A stretch of 33,282 nt of DNA from an uncultured Anaerolineales bacterium (GCA_903829085.1 CAIKOL010000211.1:1-33282), one strand, 5' to 3'. Positions 18,873-28,580 are shown, counted from the first letter of the stretch. Numbers and translations: made by a program. The notes: generated by a model from the sequence alone, not told the origin.

Positions 18873-21800
18873 TTAAGGCAATGTAAAGCGCATCACCCGG
18901 TTATTGGCTGCATCGCTCACCCAAACATGCCCGTAGGAGTCCACCGCTATGGAAGCAGCCAAACCGAAATTCCCTGCACCAATCCCATATTCGCCCCATG
19001 TGCGGACAAAAGCGCCGTTCGCAGAAAATTCGATCACGCGAAATGCTTCCGGGTCGGTTATAAATATATGGCCTTGATCGTCTGCGGCGATATAGGGTTT
19101 GTTATCCAACGATTCACCATACCAACCAGCGATATCCCATTGGTCAAGGGGACTATAGGTTGAGCCATCTTCGCTGGGGGCGAAAACCTGAACTCGTTGA
19201 TTCCATGTATCAGCCACATACAAGTAGCCGCGATGATCAAATGCCAAACCGACCGGCTCCTCGAACTGACCTATATCCAGTCCTTCGCTACCGATTTGCA
19301 TGATGAAATTCCCGTCAGCATCATAGACAACGATACGCTTGTTCCCTGTATCTGCTACAAAGACGCGCCCCTGTGCGTCCACAGCGATTCCACGTGGTCC
19401 CCATATTCCAAAGGGGTCGGTAGAAGTGGGATCATAAAGAGGCGTGCCCCACATTGCCACTGGAGTTCCGCTGGCAGTGAATTTCTGGATACGATGATTC
19501 CAGGTATCCGCCACATAGATGAAATCTCCTTCAGGCGAGACTGCCACAGCCCAGGGCTGGTTGAATGTACCCATGGGGGTATTACCAGCGGTGACATCGC
19601 TAAAAGAACCCCAGGAATTAAGGAACCGTCCATCAGCGGAGATGTGCTGAATGCGATTGTTGTTCGTATCGGCGATATAAAGAGTCCCGTCGGGAGCAAT
19701 GGCGATACCATGTGGGGTATTAAATTGATCATCTGATGTGCCGCTTACTCCGAAGGTCAGATCCGCAGGAAGGGATAGTTTACCTTGCTCATAGGGATCT
19801 GGTTGAACAGTCGAGGCAGTGATCACTCCATATTCCCAAATTTCAGCAGCCACGTCTTTACGAATAAAAAGGGCCATTTTATCGCTGGGACTCCAATCCG
19901 GAAGAGTCAGCCCGGTCTTTCCAGTCGCAGCAGCGTACTGTGAATAATCCCGATTGAACCAGATTTTCCAAAAGGCAGCCCGCATAGAAGGATCGGAAAG
20001 GGCCGTCTGGATGCGAGCCCAGGTAAGATTGAAATAATCCTGGTTCGGCCATACCATACGAATGTAATCAACCTGATAATAATCATTGGCAACAATCGGC
20101 TTGATGGCGTCAAAATTCTTCTGATCTACAAGAATCGCCGGGAGGCCAGCAAGATCCGGACCCGGTTTATCAAAGGAAGTCTTATTGAGGTAATGACGTA
20201 AATACCAGGTGAAAGGCCAGGCTACTCCCCCGTCCGGGGAGCTGTTATCGAACACCAGTTTAAGTGTCTGGTCTCCAGCAGTGCGGTCGGAGATCGCATC
20301 AATTTGGGCCATGACATCTTTGATACCAGTGGCGCCGTGTGCATAAACTAAATACTCGGTTGCGTCATTTGGATGGAGAAAAGCGGCGCGGAGGGCAGTG
20401 CGCATCGTAAGGATAGCCAACAAACCGAAAAAGACAAGCACAGCGGCTTTCAGGGTATTTCGAACCTGGCGGCCTTTCTGTAAATATACCAGCGTACCGG
20501 CGCTGGCGAGAGAGCTGAGAGCCGCGAATAGGAACGTTCCAGTGGCTGATAATTGAGCCAGCGACTTCCCCTGGAAGGGAGGGGCAACTCCCAGGACAAG
20601 CCCTATAGCGCCAGTCAGACCGACAAAGAAAACCACCAATAGAACGAAAGCCCAAACCCCGCGGCTACGAAACCAAGACCAGTCGAAACGCTCGAGCACC
20701 TGGCCAAGTCCCCAGCCGGTAAGGAGGATCATTGGCAGGGTGATGTGCACTGTGAGCCAAGGCATTTTTTCGCCGGCGATAGAAAAGGCAAACAAGCTGG
20801 ACAATGCCCACCAAAATAGCAAGCCGAAAGCGGGAGCTTTTTCCGGGGATACTTCAGACAGCGAGGCAGTTTCTGATGGATTTTCCTGAGAAAGGGGCTT
20901 TGGCGATTTTCGGCGCAGCCCAAAGAAGACTGCAATCCCGAGTCCAAGAGCGGGTAAAAATTCATAGACCGGAATTTGAATCAAAAGGTAGTAATACCAA
21001 GGTTGGCTTCCACGGTGGACACCCTGTTGTACCAGCCAGTAACCCAGCGACCCAACCACTCCGGTAGCAAGCCCGGGCCAATTGGTAAAGATGCTGGTGT
21101 AGAAAAGGATGTAAATGCTCCAGAATATGGCGGTATTTACCAACCAGTGTTTCCAGTCCCAAAGGAGACCAATACCAATGGCGAGGATAACCAATACGAT
21201 CAAGACCAAGGCGGTTTTGACCGGACCTTGCGCCCAAAGAGCAGGCCAATTCCAACCTGGCCAGGTAAATATGTAATCAAGCGGGTTCCAACCCAATGCA
21301 GTAACCGGAATGGGAGCCAATTGAGGCAGAACAAACGTTCCGAGCAGAATCAACAACCCAAAAGAGCGCTCGCGACACAGGTTTTTCCAACCATAACCGA
21401 TGATGAGAAGGGTGAGTGAGACGACAAAGATGATAGCTGCCAGAACCACCAAGGAGGTGACTGCGGGTAGGTGAGATGCAAGGGTGGAGGCCGTGAGCGT
21501 AGCCCCAGGGATAACCGGTGCAGAAGTCTGAGCCGCATCCGTCGCAGCCTGGGTGCGGGAATAGAGTGCGACTCCAAGGGCGGCACCAATGAGCAGGATG
21601 CAAATCGACAAACTCACGAAGAAACTATTCAATATTCCCTTATTTTTCCAAGGCGCACGCGTTACCCGGTTAACTAAATAGAATGTCAAAAAGAGCAGCG
21701 CCTGGGCTGTATAAATAAAGGCGGTTTCTTTAACAGTGAAGTGCAAGGCGGTGGCGACAGTCAAAAGGATTAAATAGCGCTTCTTTCCTGTTTCCAGGTG

Positions 21801-22292
21801 GCGCAAGATAACGTACAGAGTCAGAACCCCTAACAGCGCTACAAAAGCTTCATTACGCGCATATCGCCCGTAATAAAGCATGTAAGGCGAGATGAGTACC
21901 AATCCAGCGGCAATCAACATACCGGCACGGCCGAGGTAGCGTCGCCAATTCCAAAGCAAGACAACCGTCAGGATGCTGGCAAAAGCATGGGGAAGCCGAG
22001 CAGTGAAATCGCTGTCGCCGAACAAGATATATGTAAGCGCCAGCAAATGGAACTGGAGCGGTCCGTGCGTGGTGGGATTGTGTTGGTACCCCTGGCCAAT
22101 CGAAAAGAGCCAGGAATAATAGGCGTGAAGGCTTTCGTCATGACTTAGGGCCCGCGTTCCCAAATTGTACAATCGGCTGACAGCCATGAGGACAACAATG
22201 ATGACGAAAAGAAGCATTTCACCGGTAAAAGCTGGGATTGTATCAAAAAGGGGACGGTCAAGCCAGGAGCGTTGGTGTTGAAAATCATTCAT
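18873..22292 (-). CDS. Agl23/GT39-like multi-pass membrane protein fused to six-blade NHL beta-propeller
   Basis: N-terminal 'ALSHDESLHAYYSWLFSIGQGYQHNPTTHGPLQFHLLAL' and many TM segments; C-terminal repeats TLYIADTNNNRIQ, FIYVADTWNHRIQ, VFVADTGNKRIV, LYVADTWNQRVQ, IFITDPEAFRVI, VWVSDAANNRVM. Start at MNDFQHQ (AGGTG upstream). Confidence 0.88.
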   Translation of the reverse strand: MNDFQHQRSWLDRPLFDTIPAFTGEMLLFVIIVVLMAVSRLYNLGTRALSHDESLHAYYSWLFSIGQGYQHNPTTHGPLQFHLLALTYILFGDSDFTARLPHAFASILTVVLLWNWRRYLGRAGMLIAAGLVLISPYMLYYGRYARNEAFVALLGVLTLYVILRHLETGKKRYLILLTVATALHFTVKETAFIYTAQALLFLTFYLVNRVTRAPWKNKGILNSFFVSLSICILLIGAALGVALYSRTQAATDAAQTSAPVIPGATLTASTLASHLPAVTSLVVLAAIIFVVSLTLLIIGYGWKNLCRERSFGLLILLGTFVLPQLAPIPVTALGWNPLDYIFTWPGWNWPALWAQGPVKTALVLIVLVILAIGIGLLWDWKHWLVNTAIFWSIYILFYTSIFTNWPGLATGVVGSLGYWLVQQGVHRGSQPWYYYLLIQIPVYEFLPALGLGIAVFFGLRRKSPKPLSQENPSETASLSEVSPEKAPAFGLLFWWALSSLFAFSIAGEKMPWLTVHITLPMILLTGWGLGQVLERFDWSWFRSRGVWAFVLLVVFFVGLTGAIGLVLGVAPPFQGKSLAQLSATGTFLFAALSSLASAGTLVYLQKGRQVRNTLKAAVLVFFGLLAILTMRTALRAAFLHPNDATEYLVYAHGATGIKDVMAQIDAISDRTAGDQTLKLVFDNSSPDGGVAWPFTWYLRHYLNKTSFDKPGPDLAGLPAILVDQKNFDAIKPIVANDYYQVDYIRMVWPNQDYFNLTWARIQTALSDPSMRAAFWKIWFNRDYSQYAAATGKTGLTLPDWSPSDKMALFIRKDVAAEIWEYGVITASTVQPDPYEQGKLSLPADLTFGVSGTSDDQFNTPHGIAIAPDGTLYIADTNNNRIQHISADGRFLNSWGSFSDVTAGNTPMGTFNQPWAVAVSPEGDFIYVADTWNHRIQKFTASGTPVAMWGTPLYDPTSTDPFGIWGPRGIAVDAQGRVFVADTGNKRIVVYDADGNFIMQIGSEGLDIGQFEEPVGLAFDHRGYLYVADTWNQRVQVFAPSEDGSTYSPLDQWDIAGWYGESLDNKPYIAADDQGHIFITDPEAFRVIEFSANGAFVRTWGEYGIGAGNFGLAASIAVDSYGHVWVSDAANNRVMRFTLP

Positions 22293-22431
22293 GCGAAAGC
22301 ACCTGCACATATTTATAGGATGGAGAAGCTGAGGATACTGCAAAGCCAACAATCTGGCAAGCGCAGAAGAGACAAGAATATATAATGCGCATAGCCAATA
22401 GCATAATTAGAATATATTCACAATCTTTTTA

Positions 22432-23460
22432 TTAAGATTTACTAGCCAATTGACCACAACCAGCGCGAATATCCATCCCACGACGCAAGCGAATGGTGCA
22501 AGGAATACCAGAGAGAGAAAGGACTTCTTTGAATTTATCTGCATGCTGGCGCGTGGTAGCCAGGCCTGAATATCCTTCGGTGGGGTTGAGCGGAATGGCG
22601 TTAACGTGGCATAGTAATCCCTTGAGTTTCCTGGCAAGCAAATGGGCTTGCTCCGGAGTGTCGTTCACTCCATTGACAAGTGCCCATTCAAAAGTGATGC
22701 GACGCCCAGTGGCAGCAACGTATTCCTGGCAGGCTTGCAACAATTCATCAAGGGGATAGCGTTTATCGACCGGAAGCATGGAGGCACGCAAGGTATCATC
22801 CGCAGCGTGGAGTGAAATTGCCAGGTTCACCTGCCGCTTTTCAGATGTGAATTTGCGAATAGCCGGGATCAAGCCAACCGTTGAGATGGTAAATCGGCGC
22901 GCTCCGAAATTGTAACCGTCAGGGTCGTTCAACCGATCGATAGCAGCCAGGGTATGGTCATAATTGTGAAAGGGTTCCCCCATACCCATCACTACCACGT
23001 TGGTAACCACTTCTCCCTGATCGTAGAGAAGTCGAGCATAGTGCATGACCTGGGCAACAATTTCTCCGCTGGAGAGATGACGAGTGAAACCCATTTGCCC
23101 GGTGGCACAGAATACGCAACCCATGGCGCAACCCACCTGGGTGGAAATGCATAGGGTATTCCGCTTCTCATAGCGCATCAGTACCGCTTCGATGGCTTTG
23201 CCATCAGGCAAGCGGAAGAGAGTCTTAATTGTCTGCCGATCGGAGGACTGGAGAATGGTTGAAGGTATCAGGGGGGCGAAATTGAGTTCTGCCTTGAGAC
23301 GGGTGCGCAGGAGAGCGGGGATGTTGGTGAATTCTTCAGGAGCCTTCCAGAAATGTTGATACAAACCCTGCCAGATCTGGAGGGCGCGGTAGTCAGGTTC
23401 ATTCCACTCTTTTAATAGGGAAGCGAGTTCAGGAAAGGTAAGGTCTAAAATTAGATCCAT
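22432..23460 (-). CDS. rlmN: 23S rRNA (adenine-C2)-methyltransferase, radical SAM
   Basis: 'CISTQVGCAMGCVFCATGQMGFTRHLSSGEIVAQ', 'NVVVMGMGEPFHNYD', 'TFEWALVNGVNDTPEQA'. Confidence 0.97.
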   Translation of the reverse strand: MDLILDLTFPELASLLKEWNEPDYRALQIWQGLYQHFWKAPEEFTNIPALLRTRLKAELNFAPLIPSTILQSSDRQTIKTLFRLPDGKAIEAVLMRYEKRNTLCISTQVGCAMGCVFCATGQMGFTRHLSSGEIVAQVMHYARLLYDQGEVVTNVVVMGMGEPFHNYDHTLAAIDRLNDPDGYNFGARRFTISTVGLIPAIRKFTSEKRQVNLAISLHAADDTLRASMLPVDKRYPLDELLQACQEYVAATGRRITFEWALVNGVNDTPEQAHLLARKLKGLLCHVNAIPLNPTEGYSGLATTRQHADKFKEVLSLSGIPCTIRLRRGMDIRAGCGQLASKS

Positions 23461-23461
23461 C

Positions 23462-24247
23462 TCAATTTACCAAGGTGGTCAAATCCTTGACGATAAGGTC
23501 CACTGCGGGTCTCCAAGCCTGGGCCTGTGCACGGGTGCTTACTCCACTTAGAACCAGAGCAACCGGGCATCCAGCAGCCTGACCGCCGGCAATATCTGTT
23601 TCCAGACGGTCGCCAACCACAAGGGTCTCGTCTTTGCCGGTCTCAAGTCTTTCGCGCGCCAAATCAAGCAGGAATGGGGCTGGTTTGCCGGCGATAACAG
23701 GTTCGATCCCTGTTGCGGTTACGATTACCGAAATCCAGGCACCAGCACCAGGAATTTCACCGCGCGGGGTGGGGAATGTCTTATCAGGATTTGTGGCATA
23801 AAAAGGGACGCCACGCCGCACGAGCAAGGTTGCTTCGCTCATTTTGGCGTAGTTAATCCCGTGATCTACCCCCATGACCACTGCCTGAGCTTTTTCGGCT
23901 TCCTCAACGGACAGCAGCGCGAAGCCTTTAGCGCGTAAAGCTTGCAACATGCCGGATTCGCCAATCACGAAGAGAGGTGTGCCTGCAGGGAATTTTTGGC
24001 TGAGAAGGTGGGCCACCCCAAGAGCAGATGTCACAACCTGCCAAGGCTCGGCTTGCACGCCAAATAAAGCCAGTCGTTCAACATATTGTTCGGGCGTCCG
24101 AGTTCCATTGTTGGTGGCAAAAGCTACCTTTAACCCACGAGTGCGGATATGATCAAAGACGGCGGGAAGGTTCCCGATGGGGGCGTCGGCTTTCCACAAC
24201 ACGCCATCCATGTCTAGGATAAGGGATTTAATCTTGGGGGTGAGCAT
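23462..24247 (-). CDS. HAD-IIA family phosphatase, NagD-like
   Basis: 'LILDMDGVLWKADAPIGNL', 'FATNNGTRTPEQYVERL', 'GKPAPFLLDLA', 'VGDRLETDIAGGQAAG'. Confidence 0.92.
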   Translation of the reverse strand: MLTPKIKSLILDMDGVLWKADAPIGNLPAVFDHIRTRGLKVAFATNNGTRTPEQYVERLALFGVQAEPWQVVTSALGVAHLLSQKFPAGTPLFVIGESGMLQALRAKGFALLSVEEAEKAQAVVMGVDHGINYAKMSEATLLVRRGVPFYATNPDKTFPTPRGEIPGAGAWISVIVTATGIEPVIAGKPAPFLLDLARERLETGKDETLVVGDRLETDIAGGQAAGCPVALVLSGVSTRAQAQAWRPAVDLIVKDLTTLVN

Positions 24248-24254
24248 AGGCAAT

Positions 24255-24282
24255 AAAAAAGGGCGGACTCACAGGTCCGCCC
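24255..24282 (-). terminator. Intrinsic terminator downstream of clpP
   Basis: On minus strand GGGCGGAC-CTGTGA-GTCCGCCC-TTTTTT. Confidence 0.92.
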
Positions 24283-24289
24283 TTACAGA

Positions 24290-24895
24290 TCATTTCTTGG
24301 TTGGAATTTCAAGAACCTGGTCAACCAAGCCGTATTCGACAGCCTGACTAGCGTCCAGGTAGAAATCGCGTTCAGTATCCTGCTTGATAACATCCACCGG
24401 TTTGCCGGTATGTTTAGACATAATACCATTAAGCAAGGTGCGCAGGCGAAGGATCTGCTTGGTCTGGATCTCAATATCAGTGGCCTGACCCTGGGCGCCA
24501 CCCAAAGGCTGGTGCATGTGAATGGTGGCATTCGGCAGAGCGTACCGGCGGCCTTTCGAACCGGCGGTCAGGAGAACTGTCCCGAAAGAGGCGGTGACAC
24601 CAACCGCCACAGTGCTGATCGGATTTGATATCATCTGCATGGTATCGTAAATCGCCAGCCCAGAATAAATCACCCCTCCGGGTGAGTTGATATACATCTG
24701 AATTTCCTTTTCCGAGTCTTCCCGGCTAAGGAACAATAACTGTGCCACGATGACGTTTGCGACCTGATCATCAATCGCTGAACCGACAAAGATGATGCGC
24801 TCTTTGAGGAGCAGAGAATAGATATCGTAAGCGCGCTCTCCGCGACCTGACGATTCAATCACCATGGGAATAACGTTCTTCAAATCTTGATCCAT
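24290..24895 (-). CDS. clpP: ATP-dependent Clp protease proteolytic subunit
   Basis: '[30 protein letters not shown]', '[19 protein letters not shown]', 'TASFGTVLL', '[16 protein letters not shown]'; GGAG SD. Confidence 0.98.
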   Translation of the reverse strand: MDQDLKNVIPMVIESSGRGERAYDIYSLLLKERIIFVGSAIDDQVANVIVAQLLFLSREDSEKEIQMYINSPGGVIYSGLAIYDTMQMISNPISTVAVGVTASFGTVLLTAGSKGRRYALPNATIHMHQPLGGAQGQATDIEIQTKQILRLRTLLNGIMSKHTGKPVDVIKQDTERDFYLDASQAVEYGLVDQVLEIPTKK

Positions 24896-24962
24896 TTTTT
24901 ACTCCATTTCTGATAACGATCGCTCATTAAGTCTGAATATGAGCCAAAATACTTAATCGGAC

Positions 24963-26540
24963 TTATTCCCTGTGGGCTGATTTCTTCGCTTTAGGGGTGG
25001 AAGCCCGTTTGGGGGATGTTACTTCTCCTTCAGATTCTTTTACAGAACCAGCAGGGTGACTGGCTTTAGGCGAGGCAGATTTCGAAGCAGCTTTTTTCCC
25101 GGCTGTCCCTTTTTCAGAAACCTTTTTCTTACTCTTTGGCGAGGAGGCTTTGGGAGATTTTTTTGCAACCTGTTTTTTGATTTCTTCTTCCAAGGGGAGT
25201 TCAAGCGCCTGGCCAGTCGCAATATCCTTCAGCCGGTTCAACGTCAATTGAACATAGGCACGATTGGCGGATTCCATTGCCACGGCATTCATCAATTGCT
25301 TGGGAGGCTGGGTTTTACCACGCATGGTTTTTTGGAAATTAGCATCGCCCTGGTATTCGCCCCAAGTCTGCTCAAATGAAGACTGGAGCATCTCCTGACT
25401 GACTTCAATCTTCTCGACTTTGGCTAGTTCATCCATGATAAGTGATCGCTCCAACCGCTTCACTGCAATCGGTCTGGCTTCTTCGGAAGTAAATTTTTCT
25501 TCGTCCATCTCACGGGATTTCAGATAGGCCGCCATGTCCAAACCTTGCTGAGATAGGCGGGATTTTAAATCTTCCAGAACATGTTCCAGTTCATGGTCAA
25601 GAACCTGCGGAGGATACTTGATTACTGCATGCTCTTTGATCTTTTCCATAAGCTTGGCAAAATAATCATCATCATAATCGGCTTTTGACTGGGTAGCCAA
25701 GTTAGCCTTAACCGCATCACGGAGTGCCTGTAAAGTCTCGAATGGACCGGCTTGTTTAGCAAAAGCGTCGTTCAATTCCGGCAGGATGCTCCCGCGGACC
25801 ATCTTGATTTTCAAGTCAAACTTAACTGTCTTGCCTTGCAGTTTTTCATCCTTATCGTCTTTTGCAAACTTGTGGCTGAAGGATTTATTATCATCCACGT
25901 TCAAGCCGACCAGGTGTTTCGAGAATCCCTTGAAGGGGTACTCATCATCCCTATCATCTTCTCGTACAAAAACAGGCAGACCGGGCCGATCAATGATCGG
26001 GGCCTCATCTTCCGCAGCTTTTGCCTGAATGCCTTTCAGGTCGATCATCACAAAGTCGCCAGTTTCGACTGGACGGCTGACGGATTCGGTCTTAGCATAC
26101 ATGCGGCGCAGTTCACCAATCGCTTCCTCAGCCTTGTCTTCGCCGGGTTCCTTCCAGTCATAAGGTAGACGGATAGAACGGTAATCGCCGAGATCTGCGA
26201 TCGGAGCAAGCGGGACCGTAAAGGTGAACTTGGGGTTCTTATCCAAATCCTCAACTTTTTCCAGCGACCCGGCCGCGGCTGGTTCCAGTTTGGCCTCTTC
26301 CAAAGCCTTTGGATAAACTTCATCAAGGAGCAAATCCACAGCTTCTTCGGTAACAACGCTTTCACCAAAACTCCGCACCACCACTTCGTAGGGAGCTTTT
26401 CCAGGGCGGAAACCGGGGATGGATTTACGTTCGGAAATCTTGCGTGCTGAACGGTGCTTGGCGCCTACCATTTGCTCGGGTTCCAGTTCAACGATCAAGG
26501 TGACCTGATGGTCATCGCGGGGTTGGGTTTCGATTTTCAA
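24963..26540 (-). CDS. tig: Trigger factor with Lys/Ala/Ser/Pro-rich C-terminal extension
   Basis: 'SIPGFRPGKAPYEVV' ribosome-binding signature; FKBP and C-terminal domains; tail '...KKSPKASSPKSKKKVSEKGTAGKKAASKSASPKASHP...'. TTG start with AAGGA-type SD. Confidence 0.95.
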   Translation of the reverse strand: MKIETQPRDDHQVTLIVELEPEQMVGAKHRSARKISERKSIPGFRPGKAPYEVVVRSFGESVVTEEAVDLLLDEVYPKALEEAKLEPAAAGSLEKVEDLDKNPKFTFTVPLAPIADLGDYRSIRLPYDWKEPGEDKAEEAIGELRRMYAKTESVSRPVETGDFVMIDLKGIQAKAAEDEAPIIDRPGLPVFVREDDRDDEYPFKGFSKHLVGLNVDDNKSFSHKFAKDDKDEKLQGKTVKFDLKIKMVRGSILPELNDAFAKQAGPFETLQALRDAVKANLATQSKADYDDDYFAKLMEKIKEHAVIKYPPQVLDHELEHVLEDLKSRLSQQGLDMAAYLKSREMDEEKFTSEEARPIAVKRLERSLIMDELAKVEKIEVSQEMLQSSFEQTWGEYQGDANFQKTMRGKTQPPKQLMNAVAMESANRAYVQLTLNRLKDIATGQALELPLEEEIKKQVAKKSPKASSPKSKKKVSEKGTAGKKAASKSASPKASHPAGSVKESEGEVTSPKRASTPKAKKSAHRE

Positions 26541-26637
26541 TGCCTAATCCTTCTCAGAATAATTTTTTTGTGCCATCTCAATAATCAGGAATTCACCAGA
26601 CCTTGTTAATTGAAATGATACTTTTCTTGGTGAAGTG

Positions 26638-26719
26638 TGGGGAAGACGGGACTTGAACCCGTACGCCTTACGGCACAAAATCCTAAGTCTTGCGCGTCTG
26701 CCAATTCCGCCACTTCCCC
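26638..26719 (-). tRNA. tRNA-Leu (anticodon UAG)
   Basis: GGGGAAG/CTTCCCC acceptor, anticodon loop CTTAGGA on CAAGA/TTTTG stem, class II variable arm GCC-GTAA-GGC, T-arm ACGGG-TTCAAGT-CCCGT; CCA not encoded. Confidence 0.95.
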
Positions 26720-26730
26720 GGAACTGCAAG

Positions 26731-26759
26731 ATTATAAGCGTAAGGGAGATGTGCGTCAA
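26731..26759 (-). promoter_or_regulatory. Sigma70-type promoter of tRNA-Leu
   Basis: Minus strand TTGACG-N17-TATAAT just upstream of the tRNA 5' end. Confidence 0.88.
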
Positions 26760-26942
26760 TAAAGGGGGTGTGGTTGTTAATCTTTTGCTTACAGGGGATA
26801 AGTTTGCCAGAGATAGAGATGTGCAGGTTTACAACCAACCGATTCCCTTTTTATTCATAATCGATTCGGGCCAGCAAGTTATTTTCCCGTGCTGGAACCT
26901 TTGAAGTATAATCGGCCCATTCATTTTCTTATGGAGATCGCA

Positions 26943-27359
26943 GTGAGCCGCATTATCAATCCCGACAGCGCTGGAAAAGAACGAATCCGCCTGACCAAGG
27001 CCGTTGCACTGGCTGTGCGTGAACTGGCCCTGCAAACCGATCCAGGTGAAGAGTCCCGCGATCTGGCTGCATTTATAACCCTTGCGCTTGGCATCGTGGC
27101 AGAGACAATCGACGTATCGGTAGCCGCCTGGGAAAAACGCGGTTACTGGGTGAAGGCGGATAAATTTCGCATGGAATGGGCCTGGGCAGGGCCATTGGCT
27201 GATAAAATGCGCCTGGCACTCGCGGCAGATGATTGGGGAGGAGTTGCCCAGACTGCCGGGCAGGTTGCCGGGAGGCTGAACAAAACCACAATCCCAGCCG
27301 GTCACCGCCTGGGGCGACCCTGGGTAGGGGCGTGGGAAGAATTAAAGAAACGCCAATAA
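26943..27359 (+). CDS. Conserved hypothetical protein
   Basis: GTG start with GGAG 6 nt upstream; 'MSRIINPDSAGKERIRLTKAVALAVREL'. ORF continues to the stop before a terminator. Confidence 0.75.
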   Translation: MSRIINPDSAGKERIRLTKAVALAVRELALQTDPGEESRDLAAFITLALGIVAETIDVSVAAWEKRGYWVKADKFRMEWAWAGPLADKMRLALAADDWGGVAQTAGQVAGRLNKTTIPAGHRLGRPWVGAWEELKKRQ

Positions 27360-27396
27360 ACAGCCCCCGGTGTAATAAAACCGCCGGGGCTGTTTA
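27359..27396. terminator. Bidirectional terminator between convergent genes
   Basis: AACAGCCCC ... GGGGCTGTT inverted repeat with GC-rich inner stem followed by TTTATTTAT. Confidence 0.7.
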
Positions 27397-27406
27397 TTTA
27401 TGATCT

Positions 27407-28555
27407 TTATGGTGTCGTATAGGTTACGATCAGGCTCGGATTTGTGAAGGTAATCCTATCCTTTGTAGCGTCTCCATTCGAACCGGCAAATTGCAGGCGC
27501 AGTTGGAAGCGAGAGGTGCCCAATTTGGATTGCAGGCTCGTTTTGAATTCTGGAGAGGATTCAATCGCATTCAGAGCTGCGGTTGAATACCAATCAGCAC
27601 TATAACTGGAAGGAAAACCAGCTACGTAGTCTGCGGGTTCAAGCGTGGGACCATAATCTGTAATATAAGCAACCATCGGGCCCAGGCTCCCAAACGGATT
27701 CCCGGTGATCGAATATACCGAGAGATCAAACTTAACATCTGTAATTGTGGCATTGGAGGGAATGCCGGAAATATTGAAACTTAAGAATGCCTCACAGGTA
27801 CGGGTAATATCGGCATTGGACTCACCGGCTGTATAATCCGGTCCAGGGCCCCAATCGGAACGTACCGTTCCGCTTTCACCTACCACAGGCGAAAGGGTGA
27901 CAGAAACCCCGGCAATTACCACGATCTTCACGATGAAAGTCCCACCCAAGGGGGTGATACCGAAGACCACTCCACCTGGATCGCGCAGGCGCCAGGCACC
28001 AGTATAAGTTCCAGCAGTAGCAGGAGCTTTCAAATTGACGGTCAGGTCAACCCATTGGCCTGGGTTGACAACCCCGGTCGTCAGCTGTTGAGTGTAACCG
28101 GCTGCAATGCCCATCCCATCTCCGTGGTCAAAAACGAGCAGGTAGCTGGAATTCCAGGAACAGGTGCCCGCATTTTGAATACGCCAGGTCTTGGAAAGAA
28201 GCTGGTTAGGGAACACCTGGGTGTTATCTGGGATGGTTTGATCAATGGTAGCCGGGTCAAAAGTAGCCAGATTGCAGGGGATGGGTGTTTTAGTTGGTGT
28301 ATATATGGTTGTATTGGTTGGAACGGGAGTATCCGTGGAGGTCGGTGTAGGGGGTATATTGGGGGTAGCGGGTATATTGGGGGTCGGGGAGGCGAGCAAT
28401 GCGACGCGGGTCAACTCGGCCGCAACAGTTTGAGCGGCCTGGGTAAATACCGCCTCGGGTGCCAGGGTGCTCGGTTGAACATTCGTACTGGGCATATTAC
28501 AGCCAACCAGAACAATAACCAAAATCAAAGTAAGGGCAGATGGCAATTTTTTCAT
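27407..28555 (-). CDS. Lipoprotein with NBR1-like Ig domain and C-terminal DNRLRE-like domain
   Basis: Lipobox 'VLVGC'; Thr/Pro linker; 'DNTQVFPNQLLSKTWRIQNAGTCSWNSSYLLVF...VNPGQWVDLTVNLKAPATAGTYTGAWRLRDPGGVVFG' matches the NBR1 Ig-like pattern; C-terminal 'CEAFLSFNISGIPSNATITDVKFDLSVY'. Confidence 0.85.
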   Translation of the reverse strand: MKKLPSALTLILVIVLVGCNMPSTNVQPSTLAPEAVFTQAAQTVAAELTRVALLASPTPNIPATPNIPPTPTSTDTPVPTNTTIYTPTKTPIPCNLATFDPATIDQTIPDNTQVFPNQLLSKTWRIQNAGTCSWNSSYLLVFDHGDGMGIAAGYTQQLTTGVVNPGQWVDLTVNLKAPATAGTYTGAWRLRDPGGVVFGITPLGGTFIVKIVVIAGVSVTLSPVVGESGTVRSDWGPGPDYTAGESNADITRTCEAFLSFNISGIPSNATITDVKFDLSVYSITGNPFGSLGPMVAYITDYGPTLEPADYVAGFPSSYSADWYSTAALNAIESSPEFKTSLQSKLGTSRFQLRLQFAGSNGDATKDRITFTNPSLIVTYTTP

Positions 28556-28580
28556 GGGTTTCTCCTTCTCCTATGCTCCT

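Noticed and set aside
22384-22400. AATGCGCATAGCCAATA, nearly identical (16/17) to 12351-12367 inside hemW
   Set aside because: Two short copies only, one within coding sequence; no repeat structure around them.
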